Origin: Bacilli bacterium
Lineage (GTDB): Bacteria; Bacillota_I; Bacilli_A; ML615J-28; CAG-698
Direction of reading: 5' to 3'
Assembly (NCBI GenBank): GCA_028691905.1
Contig: JAQUYJ010000028.1
Location: 1-10,644 of the forward strand
Length of the DNA stretch: 10,644 nt
Part shown: in pieces, positions 1 through 7,364 of the stretch
Layout: each line of letters opens with the position of its first letter
Numbering within the stretch: position 1 is the first letter of the stretch
Notes under the pieces: model-generated
What the model was told of the DNA's origin: nothing
The model's database searches: none
The model's input: the letters and a program-made list of their open reading frames with translations, nothing else
Translations under genes and position numbers: made by a program

Positions 1-1334
1 AGCCTTTTAATCAACTGATGGGTTAAATCGTTTTCCCGCATTTGATAGGTACCTATTACTATTGTATCATAATTCGGTGCAATTTGCACGACTTTTTCCA
101 TTTCCTCTTCCCCGGCAACAATCACTTCATCCATTTGAAGAAAAGTGCGAAAACTGGTTGTCTCCTTGGTAAAATCATCGACCAGACTGCCCAGTTTGAT
201 TAACGGAAATACCAGTAAGTTCTTTTTTGAAGGGGACAGGGGTAACAGTCCGCCATCCTTCACCTTTGTTATACTTTGTTCGACCAAAGGAAGCGTTGAA
301 ACAGGAGTAAAACCCTGTTTTTCTTTTTTGGTATAGCGCTCTTTCAGGTGAAGGATTTTAGCAACGGATTCTTCCACTCTTGACAGGGGGATTTCTCCTG
401 TTTCAACCAAGCGGATAAATGTGGACGCAATTTCTTGCTGCATGGCAAGGGTAGCTTCTCCACAGAATACTAAAATGTCATTTCCGGCCAGTACTCCTTT
501 TTTAATGATTTCTTCCACGCTGAAGCGGCGCCAGACGGCTGCCATCGTCAGGGAATCCGTTGTAATTAATCCTTTAAATCCCAGTTCCTCTTTCAACAGT
601 TTGGTAATAATTGGATAGGAAAGGGTACTGGGATAGGTATCATCCAGCTGGTCAAATAAGATGTGGGCAACCATGATACCGTCCAATCCGACATCAATTG
701 CCTCTTTAAACGGGACTAGTTCCACTTTTTTCAAATCAGCCAGGCTTTTGCTGACAACGGGTAAACCCAGATGGGAATCAACTGCTGTATCACCATGACC
801 GGGAAAATGTTTCACCGTCGGCAGGATTGCGGCATCCTGAAAGCCAAGAAAAGCCTCCTTTACAAAATGAGCCACTTCCTGGGGGTCATCCCCGTAACTG
901 CGTGAATTGATTACCGGATTGTTGATATTGTTGTTGATGTCGGCAACGGGAGCATAGTTGACAGAAAAACCCATTGCTTTTAATTCTCTGCCTACCTGTC
1001 TGTATAAAGACCGAACCTCGCGCTCTTTACTTGCAGCAAGACTCATTGCTCCCGGTAAGTAGGTCATTTCACCTGTGATCCGGCGCACCATTCCGCCCTC
1101 CTGATCGAGACTGATAAACAGCGGTATCCGGGCATGATCCTGCATCGCTTGGTTCAGGGCTGTTACTTGGGAGGGATGAATGATATTGCGGGCGAAATGA
1201 ACGATATTTCCAATTTTCATTTCTTCAATCAGTGTTTTCAGCTGTTCATTGTACGTTGTTCCATGAAAAGCAAAACAAAGCATTTGTCCTGTTTTTTCCT
1301 GGAGCGTTAATTCTTTTCTATCTGTTTGAATCAT
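1..1334 (-). CDS. nagZ: GH3 beta-N-acetylhexosaminidase (NagZ-like), 3' end cut by the window edge
   Basis: The reading frame is open from an ATG at 1334 to the window edge and shows 444 residues with no stop. Family 3 glycoside hydrolases of the NagZ type remove terminal beta-N-acetylglucosamine, usually during peptidoglycan or chitin-sugar recycling. The N-terminal TIM barrel carries SLDQEGG (D77), NSRSYGDDP (near 143-151), the diagnostic KHFPGHGDT loop (175-183) followed by D186-S187-H188, and TDSLTM with the predicted nucleophile D260. The Asp-His pair of the loop is the NagZ-type acid/base. A linker near residue 340 leads into the start of a second alpha/beta domain, as in two-domain Bacillus-type enzymes. 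There is no signal peptide, so it should be cytoplasmic, unlike secreted YbbD-type homologues. A good SD and its own promoter precede it, so it is probably transcribed separately from the ABC operon upstream. A phosphorylase activity, known for some GH3 relatives, cannot be excluded. Confidence 0.93.
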   Translation of the reverse strand, partial: MIQTDRKELTLQEKTGQMLCFAFHGTTYNEQLKTLIEEMKIGNIVHFARNIIHPSQVTALNQAMQDHARIPLFISLDQEGGMVRRITGEMTYLPGAMSLAASKEREVRSLYRQVGRELKAMGFSVNYAPVADINNNINNPVINSRSYGDDPQEVAHFVKEAFLGFQDAAILPTVKHFPGHGDTAVDSHLGLPVVSKSLADLKKVELVPFKEAIDVGLDGIMVAHILFDQLDDTYPSTLSYPIITKLLKEELGFKGLITTDSLTMAAVWRRFSVEEIIKKGVLAGNDILVFCGEATLAMQQEIASTFIRLVETGEIPLSRVEESVAKILHLKERYTKKEKQGFTPVSTLPLVEQSITKVKDGGLLPLSPSKKNLLVFPLIKLGSLVDDFTKETTSFRTFLQMDEVIVAGEEEMEKVVQIAPNYDTIVIGTYQMRENDLTHQLIKR

Positions 1335-1342
1335 AATTGATT

Positions 1343-1350
1343 GTTCCTTT
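1343..1350 (-). promoter_or_regulatory. Ribosome binding site of the GH3 gene
   Basis: Minus-strand AAAGGAAC lies 8 bases before the ATG at 1334. It fixes the start, since this ATG is the first in frame after the promoter and the NagZ-type barrel begins shortly after it. Confidence 0.75.
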
Positions 1351-1360
1351 CTTTCTTCCT

Positions 1361-1389
1361 ATTTTATCATGATTTGGATTATTTTGAAA
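1361..1389 (-). promoter_or_regulatory. Predicted sigma-A promoter with extended -10 for the GH3 gene
   Basis: On the minus strand, TGATAAAAT (1369 to 1361) gives an extended -10 (TG, one base, TAAAAT; five of six match TATAAT). A weak -35, TTTCAA (1389 to 1384), lies exactly 17 bases upstream. Transcription would start near 1354, just before the SD, giving a very short leader. The weak -35 suggests reliance on the TG extension or on an activator. This is a by-eye prediction. Confidence 0.55.
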
Positions 1390-1408
1390 TAAATTCCATA
1401 ATTTATTT
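1387..1408. repeat. Perfect 9-bp inverted repeat overlapping the -35 of the GH3 promoter (candidate operator)
   Basis: AAATAAATT (1387-1395) and AATTTATTT (1400-1408) are perfect inverted arms around the 4-base centre CCAT. The repeat overlaps the predicted -35 by three bases and extends upstream, where a regulator could bind. The arms are purely A and T, so chance is a real alternative in this AT-rich gap. Confidence 0.4.
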
Positions 1409-1423
1409 GCTGGAACCAAAGAA

Positions 1424-1450
1424 AGATGCCACAGTTTTGCTGTGGCATCT
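1424..1450 (-). terminator. Rho-independent terminator of the ABC transporter operon
   Basis: AGATGCCACAG (1424-1434) and CTGTGGCATCT (1440-1450) form a perfect 11-bp stem with a 5-base loop. On the minus strand the stem is followed by the T-rich run TTCTTTGG, which is the expected polarity for ending the operon that stops at 1481. On the plus strand no T-run follows, so it works in one direction only. It also insulates the GH3 gene from read-through. Confidence 0.85.
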
Positions 1451-1469
1451 GTCACAGATAAGCTGTGAC
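1451..1469 (-). other. Second small hairpin directly upstream of the terminator stem
   Basis: GTCACAG (1451-1457) and CTGTGAC (1463-1469) form a perfect 7-bp stem with a 5-base loop. It abuts the terminator hairpin with no gap and shares the CACAG/CTGTG core with it. It may stabilise the mRNA 3' end or form an alternative pairing with the terminator arms. Confidence 0.6.
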
Positions 1470-1480
1470 TTCTTGATTTA

Positions 1481-2521
1481 CTACATACCAGTAAGACCTG
1501 TCCGTTCAATGCTTTCAACAAACCAGCGCTGAACGAAGAAGTAAGCAAATAACAACGGTAACATCATCAATAGGGCAGCAGTATTGGTAACGAGTCCAAA
1601 AAAGAGTGGATCATCTTTTATTTCATCCCCTAAGTCCTGTAACAGGTGACTGAAAGAGGTTACCATAACAGCAGAAAGGTTTCCGCTTCCGGCTGCCAGT
1701 TTTGTCGTTAAGAGCGGCATCGTTCTTTCATAACGGAAGAGATGGGCGAAATAGTAGTCATTGTACTGCCAAACAAAAGCAAACAATCCGACGGTAATAA
1801 TCGCTCCTCTTGCATTGGGAAGCATAACACTCCAGAATGTTCTAATAACACCGGCTCCATCAATTTCGGCTGATTCTTCCAATTCAACAGGAATATTCCT
1901 GAAGAACTGACGGAACAGGAAGATGAAGATGGAGGAACGGAGTCCCATCCCAAACATACTCATAATGAAGATGGACCAGGTATTGAATACCAGTTTGATG
2001 CCGAAGAAAGTCGAGTTGGAAAAGTACAGAAATCTGGCCAAATCCATCGTCTCATTGGGTACGGCAAGGGTAAACAATACGATATAGAATATGATATTGC
2101 TTCCTTTGAATTTCAGTCTTGCAAATGCATATCCGGCAACGGCTGTAGCCATAATCTGAATGGCTGTTGTAACCGAAGCAAGGATGACTGAATTAGGGAA
2201 AGTTTCACTGAAACTCAGATAATAATAGGCAATTCGGATATTTTCAATACTGAATGTCGCCGGAATCCACGTTACCTGCGGATTGGCGATATCCGTCGGA
2301 TGACGGAAAGCAAAGGAAATTTTCTGGAATATGGGAAGCATGATAATAAAGCATAAACCGATTAGGATGAATGCCCGTAAGAAACCGCCCCCGTTTTCCA
2401 TCACTTTTTTATTGCGAATCCGTTTTTTGGTTGGATTATTCCAATCTTCTTTGAATTGTTCCCATTTATTTCTGATTACGCCGAATAAACCGGCATTTTT
2501 TTCTGCTCGATTATTCATCAT
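1481..2521 (-). CDS. Carbohydrate ABC transporter permease, MalG/LplC type (second pair)
   Basis: An inner-membrane permease subunit of a binding-protein-dependent sugar importer. With the ATG at 2521 it has 346 residues. A charged cytoplasmic N-terminus (to about residue 48) precedes roughly six membrane segments. The EAA loop that docks the ATPase is at about 216-235: EESAEIDGAG, then an LP ending. The C-terminus RWFVESIERTGLTG resembles the typical end of MalG-like proteins. The frame extends to a GTG at 2548, but the ATG at 2521 has a spaced SD, so I prefer it; the ATG at 2518 is equally possible. The start overlaps the stop of the partner permease at 2511, indicating translational coupling and heterodimer assembly. 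It is the last gene before the terminator. The substrate is unknown. Confidence 0.93.
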   Translation of the reverse strand: MMNNRAEKNAGLFGVIRNKWEQFKEDWNNPTKKRIRNKKVMENGGGFLRAFILIGLCFIIMLPIFQKISFAFRHPTDIANPQVTWIPATFSIENIRIAYYYLSFSETFPNSVILASVTTAIQIMATAVAGYAFARLKFKGSNIIFYIVLFTLAVPNETMDLARFLYFSNSTFFGIKLVFNTWSIFIMSMFGMGLRSSIFIFLFRQFFRNIPVELEESAEIDGAGVIRTFWSVMLPNARGAIITVGLFAFVWQYNDYYFAHLFRYERTMPLLTTKLAAGSGNLSAVMVTSFSHLLQDLGDEIKDDPLFFGLVTNTAALLMMLPLLFAYFFVQRWFVESIERTGLTGM

Positions 2522-3551
2522 AATAGAACACCGCCTTTGATAAGACACCCAGGGTGATTCCGATAATGATGATTGAGATTAAACAGAAGATCCAGCTCAT
2601 GGCAGCATTGACACCGTAATTGGTTAAAACACCCAAGTTTTCTGTGTCAATCGTATCCGGCATCGAATACGCACTGATAAAGTTTACCAACGGACTGGTC
2701 AGGAAGGAATCGACAATGGTATACACAGCAGCTGTCAGCATCATTGGCGAAACCATCGGGAAGGTGATCTTCCAAAACATTTCATATTGGGTTGCTCCTT
2801 CAATTTTAGCGGCTTCATAAAGGTGTTTTGGCACCGATTGAATCGCGGAAAGGAAGATTAAAATCTGAACTCCGGAATAGGAAATGATATCATAGATCTT
2901 TGCGGAAGCATTGCTTAAGAATGTTACACCACCGATTGGGATGTTTGCATTCAGCAGAAAATCTTCAAAACTGAACATCTGACTGAATAAGTCATTGGTT
3001 ACCGCTTCCATGGCTGCCTGAAGGGCAGTTGCTGAAGTCATCGCCAAATCGATTGCCTGAGAGTTGAAAATAACAGGCATGAAGAAGATAGCACGGACAA
3101 AAGCACGGCCTTTGAATTTCGAATTCAAGACAACAGCCACCAGTAAACTGAAAATTAAAATAACAGGAATATCGGAAACGATATCAATAACGGCCTGAAC
3201 CAAGATTTCAGTAAAGGATCCGGCTGTCGTTGCAGCTTCCGTAAAGGCATAAATATAATTGCTTAAGCCAACCCAATCCGCTTTAATTCCATTGTCATTA
3301 TAAACATTGGAAAATCCAAACTGGACAGAACGGACAAAGGGAATGGCAAAGAAATAAACAAAGCCAATCAAGAGGGGCAGGATGAATACCAAACCCCATA
3401 TTTTTTTCCTTGTCCGAAAGGAAATATTGTCAGCAATTTTTTCCGGGATATAACCAAGAACACTTTTTACTTTGATCATGAATTTGCTTTGACCGACACG
3501 ATAGAAGAAAGCATTGATTTTATTTCTTAAATTGGAAAAAAATTCTTTCAT
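2511..3551 (-). CDS. Sugar ABC transporter permease, MalF/LplB type (second pair)
   Basis: A 346-residue inner-membrane permease, the probable partner of the MalG-type permease downstream. A cytoplasmic N-terminal tail of about 50 residues precedes the first membrane segment (near 51-73). The EAA loop lies at 245-265: EAAKIEGA, then FWKITFP. MalF/LplB-type permeases in Firmicutes are often close to 300 residues. The extra length here is the N-terminal tail plus a segment at about 170-225 between membrane helices, which contains FSQMFSFEDFLL and the hydrophilic FLSNASAKIYD. The start follows the DUF5696-like gene stop by one base, with GGAGG made from that gene's last glycine codons, so the two are translated together. 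No ATPase is nearby; CUT1 systems in Firmicutes often share a distant MsmX-type ATPase. Confidence 0.92.
   Translation of the reverse strand: MKEFFSNLRNKINAFFYRVGQSKFMIKVKSVLGYIPEKIADNISFRTRKKIWGLVFILPLLIGFVYFFAIPFVRSVQFGFSNVYNDNGIKADWVGLSNYIYAFTEAATTAGSFTEILVQAVIDIVSDIPVILIFSLLVAVVLNSKFKGRAFVRAIFFMPVIFNSQAIDLAMTSATALQAAMEAVTNDLFSQMFSFEDFLLNANIPIGGVTFLSNASAKIYDIISYSGVQILIFLSAIQSVPKHLYEAAKIEGATQYEMFWKITFPMVSPMMLTAAVYTIVDSFLTSPLVNFISAYSMPDTIDTENLGVLTNYGVNAAMSWIFCLISIIIIGITLGVLSKAVFYYDE
2531..2538 (-). promoter_or_regulatory. Ribosome binding site deciding the start of the second MalG-type permease
   Basis: Minus-strand AAAGGCGG lies 9 bases before the ATG at 2521, inside the end of the preceding gene. 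The alternative GTG at 2548 has only a poor GGAA upstream, so this site favours the shorter protein. Confidence 0.65.
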
Positions 3552-3552
3552 A

Positions 3553-6500
3553 TTATCCTCCTATCGTGATGTAATCATATGGTTCAACGGTAGTTCCGCC
3601 ATAGTTGTACGCGGTGTTACCACTGTTGATAACCAAAACTACATTATTGGAATATGTTACTTTTGAAATGTCTTTTGCGATGATTTCATGATTGATCAGG
3701 CGCCCCTGGTGAATGTTTGATGCATTGATTTTCTGATTCAAATCCAAAATGATTGATTTCCAGTTAGCATAATATGATTTGAAATACTGAGTATAATCGG
3801 TTTCGAGTAAGATATTGGGATTGGTATAGCTCAGCTGGAAGTGAATATTGGATCCGGTCTCAAGTGCTTTTGTGTAATACCAATTGACACTCTTGTCACT
3901 GGTTCCGTTTACCAAATCCGTTGTATAATCAAACAATCCGGAAACGACCAATTGATAGAATGGAATGGTACCGTCAAAAATACCATAGGAACTTGCTGTC
4001 ATTGGTATATTGGTTGCTGTCTGAACATAGGGGAGAGCATAATCAAATGGAGCAGATAACTTTAAGTAATCCAGTTCACTCTGGAATAAGCCAAGTGCTT
4101 CGCGTTGATACAGGGTTCCTGTACCCGCATAGATTTCTTCATCCCGTTCATAATCACCGACTTTCAGATTGCCTAAATCACTCAAATATGCACCACCGAT
4201 TCCTAATTTCTGATAGGAAGCAAGCAGGTTGGAAGCAATATTTTGATAAAAGGATGGAGCAATATAGTAAGTCGGAGCAAGGGTTTTATCCGGCATCAAG
4301 GTTGCCAGATTGTATGGATAGTGAACAGCCAAGTCATTTCCGACTCCCTTGGCACTGTATTTCACATTGCCGAAGGCATAATCATATCCTTTTGCTGTTG
4401 CAACAAATAATTCCGGATAGAAGCGAATGCTGTTGTCATCCAGGAATTGACTGAATGCTTCCATCCCTTTTTTGCCGCCCAATACAGGGGACACCTTCAG
4501 GTTTCTGGTTGCTTCGTATTCCAGTTCTTTCTTTGTCCAGGCATTGTAACCTACTTCAAAATGATTTACGCCACCGGCCTGTAATTCTTCAATAATCGTT
4601 TTTGCCTGATCAAAGGTGGTCAGACTGTCCGGTGTCATATACTTAATGCCAAGGAACAGAGAATAACGTTCGAAAGCACCTAAAAAGTTAATATCGACAA
4701 CCGTATCCGTCGTTGTATCTTTTGTGGTCAAGTCATATTTATCAATTAAATATGCCCGGTACCGGTTGGCCAGTCCGACATAATTCTGTTCGGCTGGTTC
4801 CAAAGCAACATAACGATATATTAAATCAGAACGTGATATGTTCTTTGCCCATTTTGGAAAAGTGGAAGTATTCCATCCCGTTCCTGCCTGAACATTTTCT
4901 GTTTCACGGACCAAAGCAGTGTAATAAATCGTATTTACCAGGTTGGTTCCCCGGGGGGTATCTGCAAACAGTGTTGATTGGGCAGCACCTTTTTCAGCGA
5001 CAACCATCAATCCCTGATTGGTTGCCTCATTGATGAACCCATACATTCCAAACATAAGGGTTTGAACGGATTCCGGCTGCGAACGCTTTAAGAATGCATA
5101 ATCATCGCCATACACGCTCTTTGAATAAGCAGAATAATTTAAAACTGCTTTATTGTTATTGAAGCGTATAAATGCACCGGAGCCATCAGGAATGACCATC
5201 ATTCCCGAACCCAGATTATCGGCAGTAGTCAGTTCGGGGAGCACCCGAATTCCGGTTAAAATATAATCATGTTGATAATTGGCATCACTTGCTCCACTGT
5301 CCCCATCTTTCAGGGAATCACCGACAATTGTAGCTTCCAGTCCGTCTTCAGTCAAAACAAACTGTAACACAACCTGAAAACGTTCCAGGGAGGTTGAAGT
5401 CTGAATATTAAAGATTTCGTTATCAAGAGCGACCTGTTCGAGTGTATAGAGCTGTTGGATTGGTTTATTGTCATCATCATACAGGAAATCACCATCCGGT
5501 CCAACTGCATGGAATCCACCACGAATGATTGGATTGCCTTCGAGGTCGTAGACGGGAAGATATAATTCCTGAAGAAGATTGTATTCTGTCTGTTCCGATT
5601 CCAGATAAAGCATATTATAAAGGGCAGTCTGAACGGAACTGCTGGATGCTTTGCGGTCCCAGTACTTACGGTCAATTGTCTCCGATGGCTGCTGCTGAAC
5701 ATAGTAAGTACCCATTCTGGTATACATCTGCTTGGAGAAAAACGGATTGTTTGTACAGGGAGAAGCATCGGTATTGAGATGGACGCCATAACTGTCAATA
5801 AAGTTGGGATCAACATCCAGTAAACGCCACCACCCCTTGGCAAGACCGTCTTCATCCGATTCCACCACAGTTGCCAGATTGTTCTCTTTGATATAATTCA
5901 CTGCTTCCAGGGAATAGGTATATCCGGTATAGGTATAATCCAGGGTGTAATAGGTTTTGTCATCGGAAAGGACCAGATTGTAATCGAAGGTGGTATTTCC
6001 ACGGAAGCGGCCTTCCATCGTCCTTATATTATACTGATCCAATAAAATAGCTTCTTCTTCTGTTGTTACTTCCTTATTGAAGTCTGCAATATCAAAATGG
6101 GCAGGGAAGTAATCCAGGTTGGCACTGAAACGGCCGATTTCATAGAGTATCTGCACACCGTTATCAATGTATTTCACTTTGTAGTGACGTTCTTTTTCAC
6201 CGGTTAAGGTGTTTTCGAACTGCACACTGAACAGCATCGAATCAAGTGTAGTCGGTGCTTTTTTACCGTTTGATTTTTGCGCATATTCAATCTGAAGATT
6301 GGCAGCACGGCTGTTCTTTGTATTTTGAGCTGTTTCGTAAACTTTTGTTGCGGTAGACAAATCACCGGGAGTCGTACACGAATCCTTGTCGATGACTTTT
6401 GCTATCGTCGTTTCCTCATCAAAGACGAGGGCATAACGGTCGTTTTCTGCAACCAGTTTGCTGTTGTCGAAGACGAGGACCAAATCTTCAATTCTCTCCC

Positions 6501-6675
6501 CGAATTCATCATATTGAATCGTGTTGAAATTGATGAAATCTGCATCAGAAAAAGCAATATCATCATCGCTCAAAGCATGAACTTTCAATCCTCCGACAAA
6601 ATAAACGATGGCTAAGATTCCCACCAGCAGAATAATGAGGTAGGAGACTATGTATTTAAGTTTTAGAAATTTCAT
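3553..6675 (-). CDS. DUF5696-like membrane-anchored protein, probable extracellular glycosidase
   Basis: A 1040-residue protein with one N-terminal membrane segment (about 8-29, IVSYLIILLVGILAIVYFV) and a long outside part, so it should be anchored on the outer face of the membrane. The first half (about 45-480) is beta-rich, with aromatic strands such as YYTLDYTYTGYTYSLEAVNY and an insertion at 330-420. A supersandwich-like part (about 485-625) contains VIPDGSGAFIRFNN. Residues 658-950 look like a TIM barrel: DINFLGAFER, GGVNHFEVGYNAW, FYPELFVA (E755), GGAYLSDLGNL (D833) and GIFDGTIPFYQLV. The tail (1005-1040) resembles a glycosidase C-terminal beta domain. I assign DUF5696 from memory of such proteins beside CUT1 permeases. 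Enzyme activity is inference, with D833 and E755 as candidate acids. Its place between transporter genes suggests it releases the imported sugar. A non-catalytic glycan-binding role is the main alternative. Confidence 0.75.
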   Translation of the reverse strand: MKFLKLKYIVSYLIILLVGILAIVYFVGGLKVHALSDDDIAFSDADFINFNTIQYDEFGERIEDLVLVFDNSKLVAENDRYALVFDEETTIAKVIDKDSCTTPGDLSTATKVYETAQNTKNSRAANLQIEYAQKSNGKKAPTTLDSMLFSVQFENTLTGEKERHYKVKYIDNGVQILYEIGRFSANLDYFPAHFDIADFNKEVTTEEEAILLDQYNIRTMEGRFRGNTTFDYNLVLSDDKTYYTLDYTYTGYTYSLEAVNYIKENNLATVVESDEDGLAKGWWRLLDVDPNFIDSYGVHLNTDASPCTNNPFFSKQMYTRMGTYYVQQQPSETIDRKYWDRKASSSSVQTALYNMLYLESEQTEYNLLQELYLPVYDLEGNPIIRGGFHAVGPDGDFLYDDDNKPIQQLYTLEQVALDNEIFNIQTSTSLERFQVVLQFVLTEDGLEATIVGDSLKDGDSGASDANYQHDYILTGIRVLPELTTADNLGSGMMVIPDGSGAFIRFNNNKAVLNYSAYSKSVYGDDYAFLKRSQPESVQTLMFGMYGFINEATNQGLMVVAEKGAAQSTLFADTPRGTNLVNTIYYTALVRETENVQAGTGWNTSTFPKWAKNISRSDLIYRYVALEPAEQNYVGLANRYRAYLIDKYDLTTKDTTTDTVVDINFLGAFERYSLFLGIKYMTPDSLTTFDQAKTIIEELQAGGVNHFEVGYNAWTKKELEYEATRNLKVSPVLGGKKGMEAFSQFLDDNSIRFYPELFVATAKGYDYAFGNVKYSAKGVGNDLAVHYPYNLATLMPDKTLAPTYYIAPSFYQNIASNLLASYQKLGIGGAYLSDLGNLKVGDYERDEEIYAGTGTLYQREALGLFQSELDYLKLSAPFDYALPYVQTATNIPMTASSYGIFDGTIPFYQLVVSGLFDYTTDLVNGTSDKSVNWYYTKALETGSNIHFQLSYTNPNILLETDYTQYFKSYYANWKSIILDLNQKINASNIHQGRLINHEIIAKDISKVTYSNNVVLVINSGNTAYNYGGTTVEPYDYITIGG
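3557..3561 (-). promoter_or_regulatory. Ribosome binding site embedded in the end of the DUF5696-like gene
   Basis: GGAGG (3561 to 3557) is part of the final two glycine codons before TAA and lies 5 bases before the ATG at 3551. The overlap makes separate translation of the two genes unlikely. Confidence 0.85.
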
Positions 6676-6682
6676 CTATTCT

Positions 6683-6687
6683 CCTCC
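6683..6687 (-). promoter_or_regulatory. Ribosome binding site of the DUF5696-like gene
   Basis: GGAGG (6687 to 6683) shares its first G with the TAG stop of the YIP1 gene and lies 7 bases before the ATG at 6675. It supports this start, which also gives a clean membrane anchor. Confidence 0.85.
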
Positions 6688-7364
6688 TATATTAAATTCC
6701 GCAGGGTGATTTCCCGATATAGGGTATAGAGGAATCCATACATTTTTTGGAATAAGTCATAACCAAGCAGGAAAATGAAGATGACAATCGATGCTGCAAC
6801 AGCAGTGAAAAGGATGGTCAACAGACATTTCCCCAAGCCATATTCATGGATAGATATCATTCCGAAGAAAACCATATATCCCATTAAGAAGGATCCCAGA
6901 CCCAATACCAGTTGATAGAGGGCGATTTCTTCCCCTGTTAAGAAATTACTTAAAATAAGGGCACCGGCAGTTGCCCAGATCATCGGATAAAGGGAATAGG
7001 AAATCATCATAAAGATTTCTTTCATTTTCCCTTTCCCATCAAATAGGGTGGTAACTGCCCAGTTGGCAAGTGTTACCAATATAACGGGTGAGACAATATA
7101 AGTAATTTCTGCGATACTGTTTAAATCTCTGATTTCGTTGTCATTGACTTCAAATCCTGCATATTGAAAACTTAAAATGTTTAAAAAGACAAGGATAATA
7201 ATGAAGACAATGGAAACACTCATTTTTGCGCGTTTTTCACGCTTGAATTGCTCGAATCCCTTGAGGGGATGAAGCAATATATACGTAGGAAATTTCATAT
7301 ATTCCTGATGAATATAGGTTAATTTTGCTTTTACTTTCTGCCAGAACGGTTGATTTTTATTCAT
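6687..7364 (-). CDS. YIP1-family multi-pass membrane protein
   Basis: A 225-residue integral membrane protein. A basic cytoplasmic N-terminus (1-50) contains HPLKGFEQFKREKRAKMS, the type of P-x-x-x-F segment typical before the first helix of YIP1 domains. About five membrane segments follow (near 50-67, 87-107, 119-142, 150-172 and 180-203). NWAVTTLFDGKGKMKEIF lies between helices 2 and 3 and matches the conserved short loop of the family. Bacterial YIP1 proteins have no settled function. The ATG shares its A with the stop of the propeller gene (TAATG), so the two proteins are probably made in step. The weak SD (GGGGGA, 7376 to 7371) fits reliance on coupling. It may support membrane assembly of the neighbouring proteins, or permit flux or signalling; I cannot tell which. 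Confidence 0.78.
   Translation of the reverse strand: MNKNQPFWQKVKAKLTYIHQEYMKFPTYILLHPLKGFEQFKREKRAKMSVSIVFIIILVFLNILSFQYAGFEVNDNEIRDLNSIAEITYIVSPVILVTLANWAVTTLFDGKGKMKEIFMMISYSLYPMIWATAGALILSNFLTGEEIALYQLVLGLGSFLMGYMVFFGMISIHEYGLGKCLLTILFTAVAASIVIFIFLLGYDLFQKMYGFLYTLYREITLRNLI

Noticed and set aside
1318..1548. 76-residue minus-strand frame across the intergenic region
   Set aside because: It runs through the terminator hairpins and the GH3 promoter, so it cannot be a sensible gene.
2521..2548. Upstream GTG start for the second MalG-type permease
   Set aside because: It adds nine residues of atypical sequence with no good SD; the ATG at 2521 has AAAGGCGG at 9 bases.
3921..4454. 177-residue plus-strand open frame
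   Set aside because: It lies wholly antisense to the DUF5696-like gene, has a low-complexity His/Arg/Cys-rich composition and no SD; it is a shadow of codon bias in the real gene.
4713..5033. 106-residue plus-strand open frame
   Set aside because: Antisense to the predicted glycosidase region with no recognisable motif.
5375..5386. Catabolite-response-like TGAAAACGTTCC
   Set aside because: It fits the first half of a cre site only; the second half fails, and it sits deep inside a coding region.
5352..5855. 167-residue minus-strand frame inside the DUF5696-like gene
   Set aside because: It is in another frame of a gene with continuous, well-structured coding, and shows no domain or SD. It is not evidence of a frameshift, since the main frame is unbroken.
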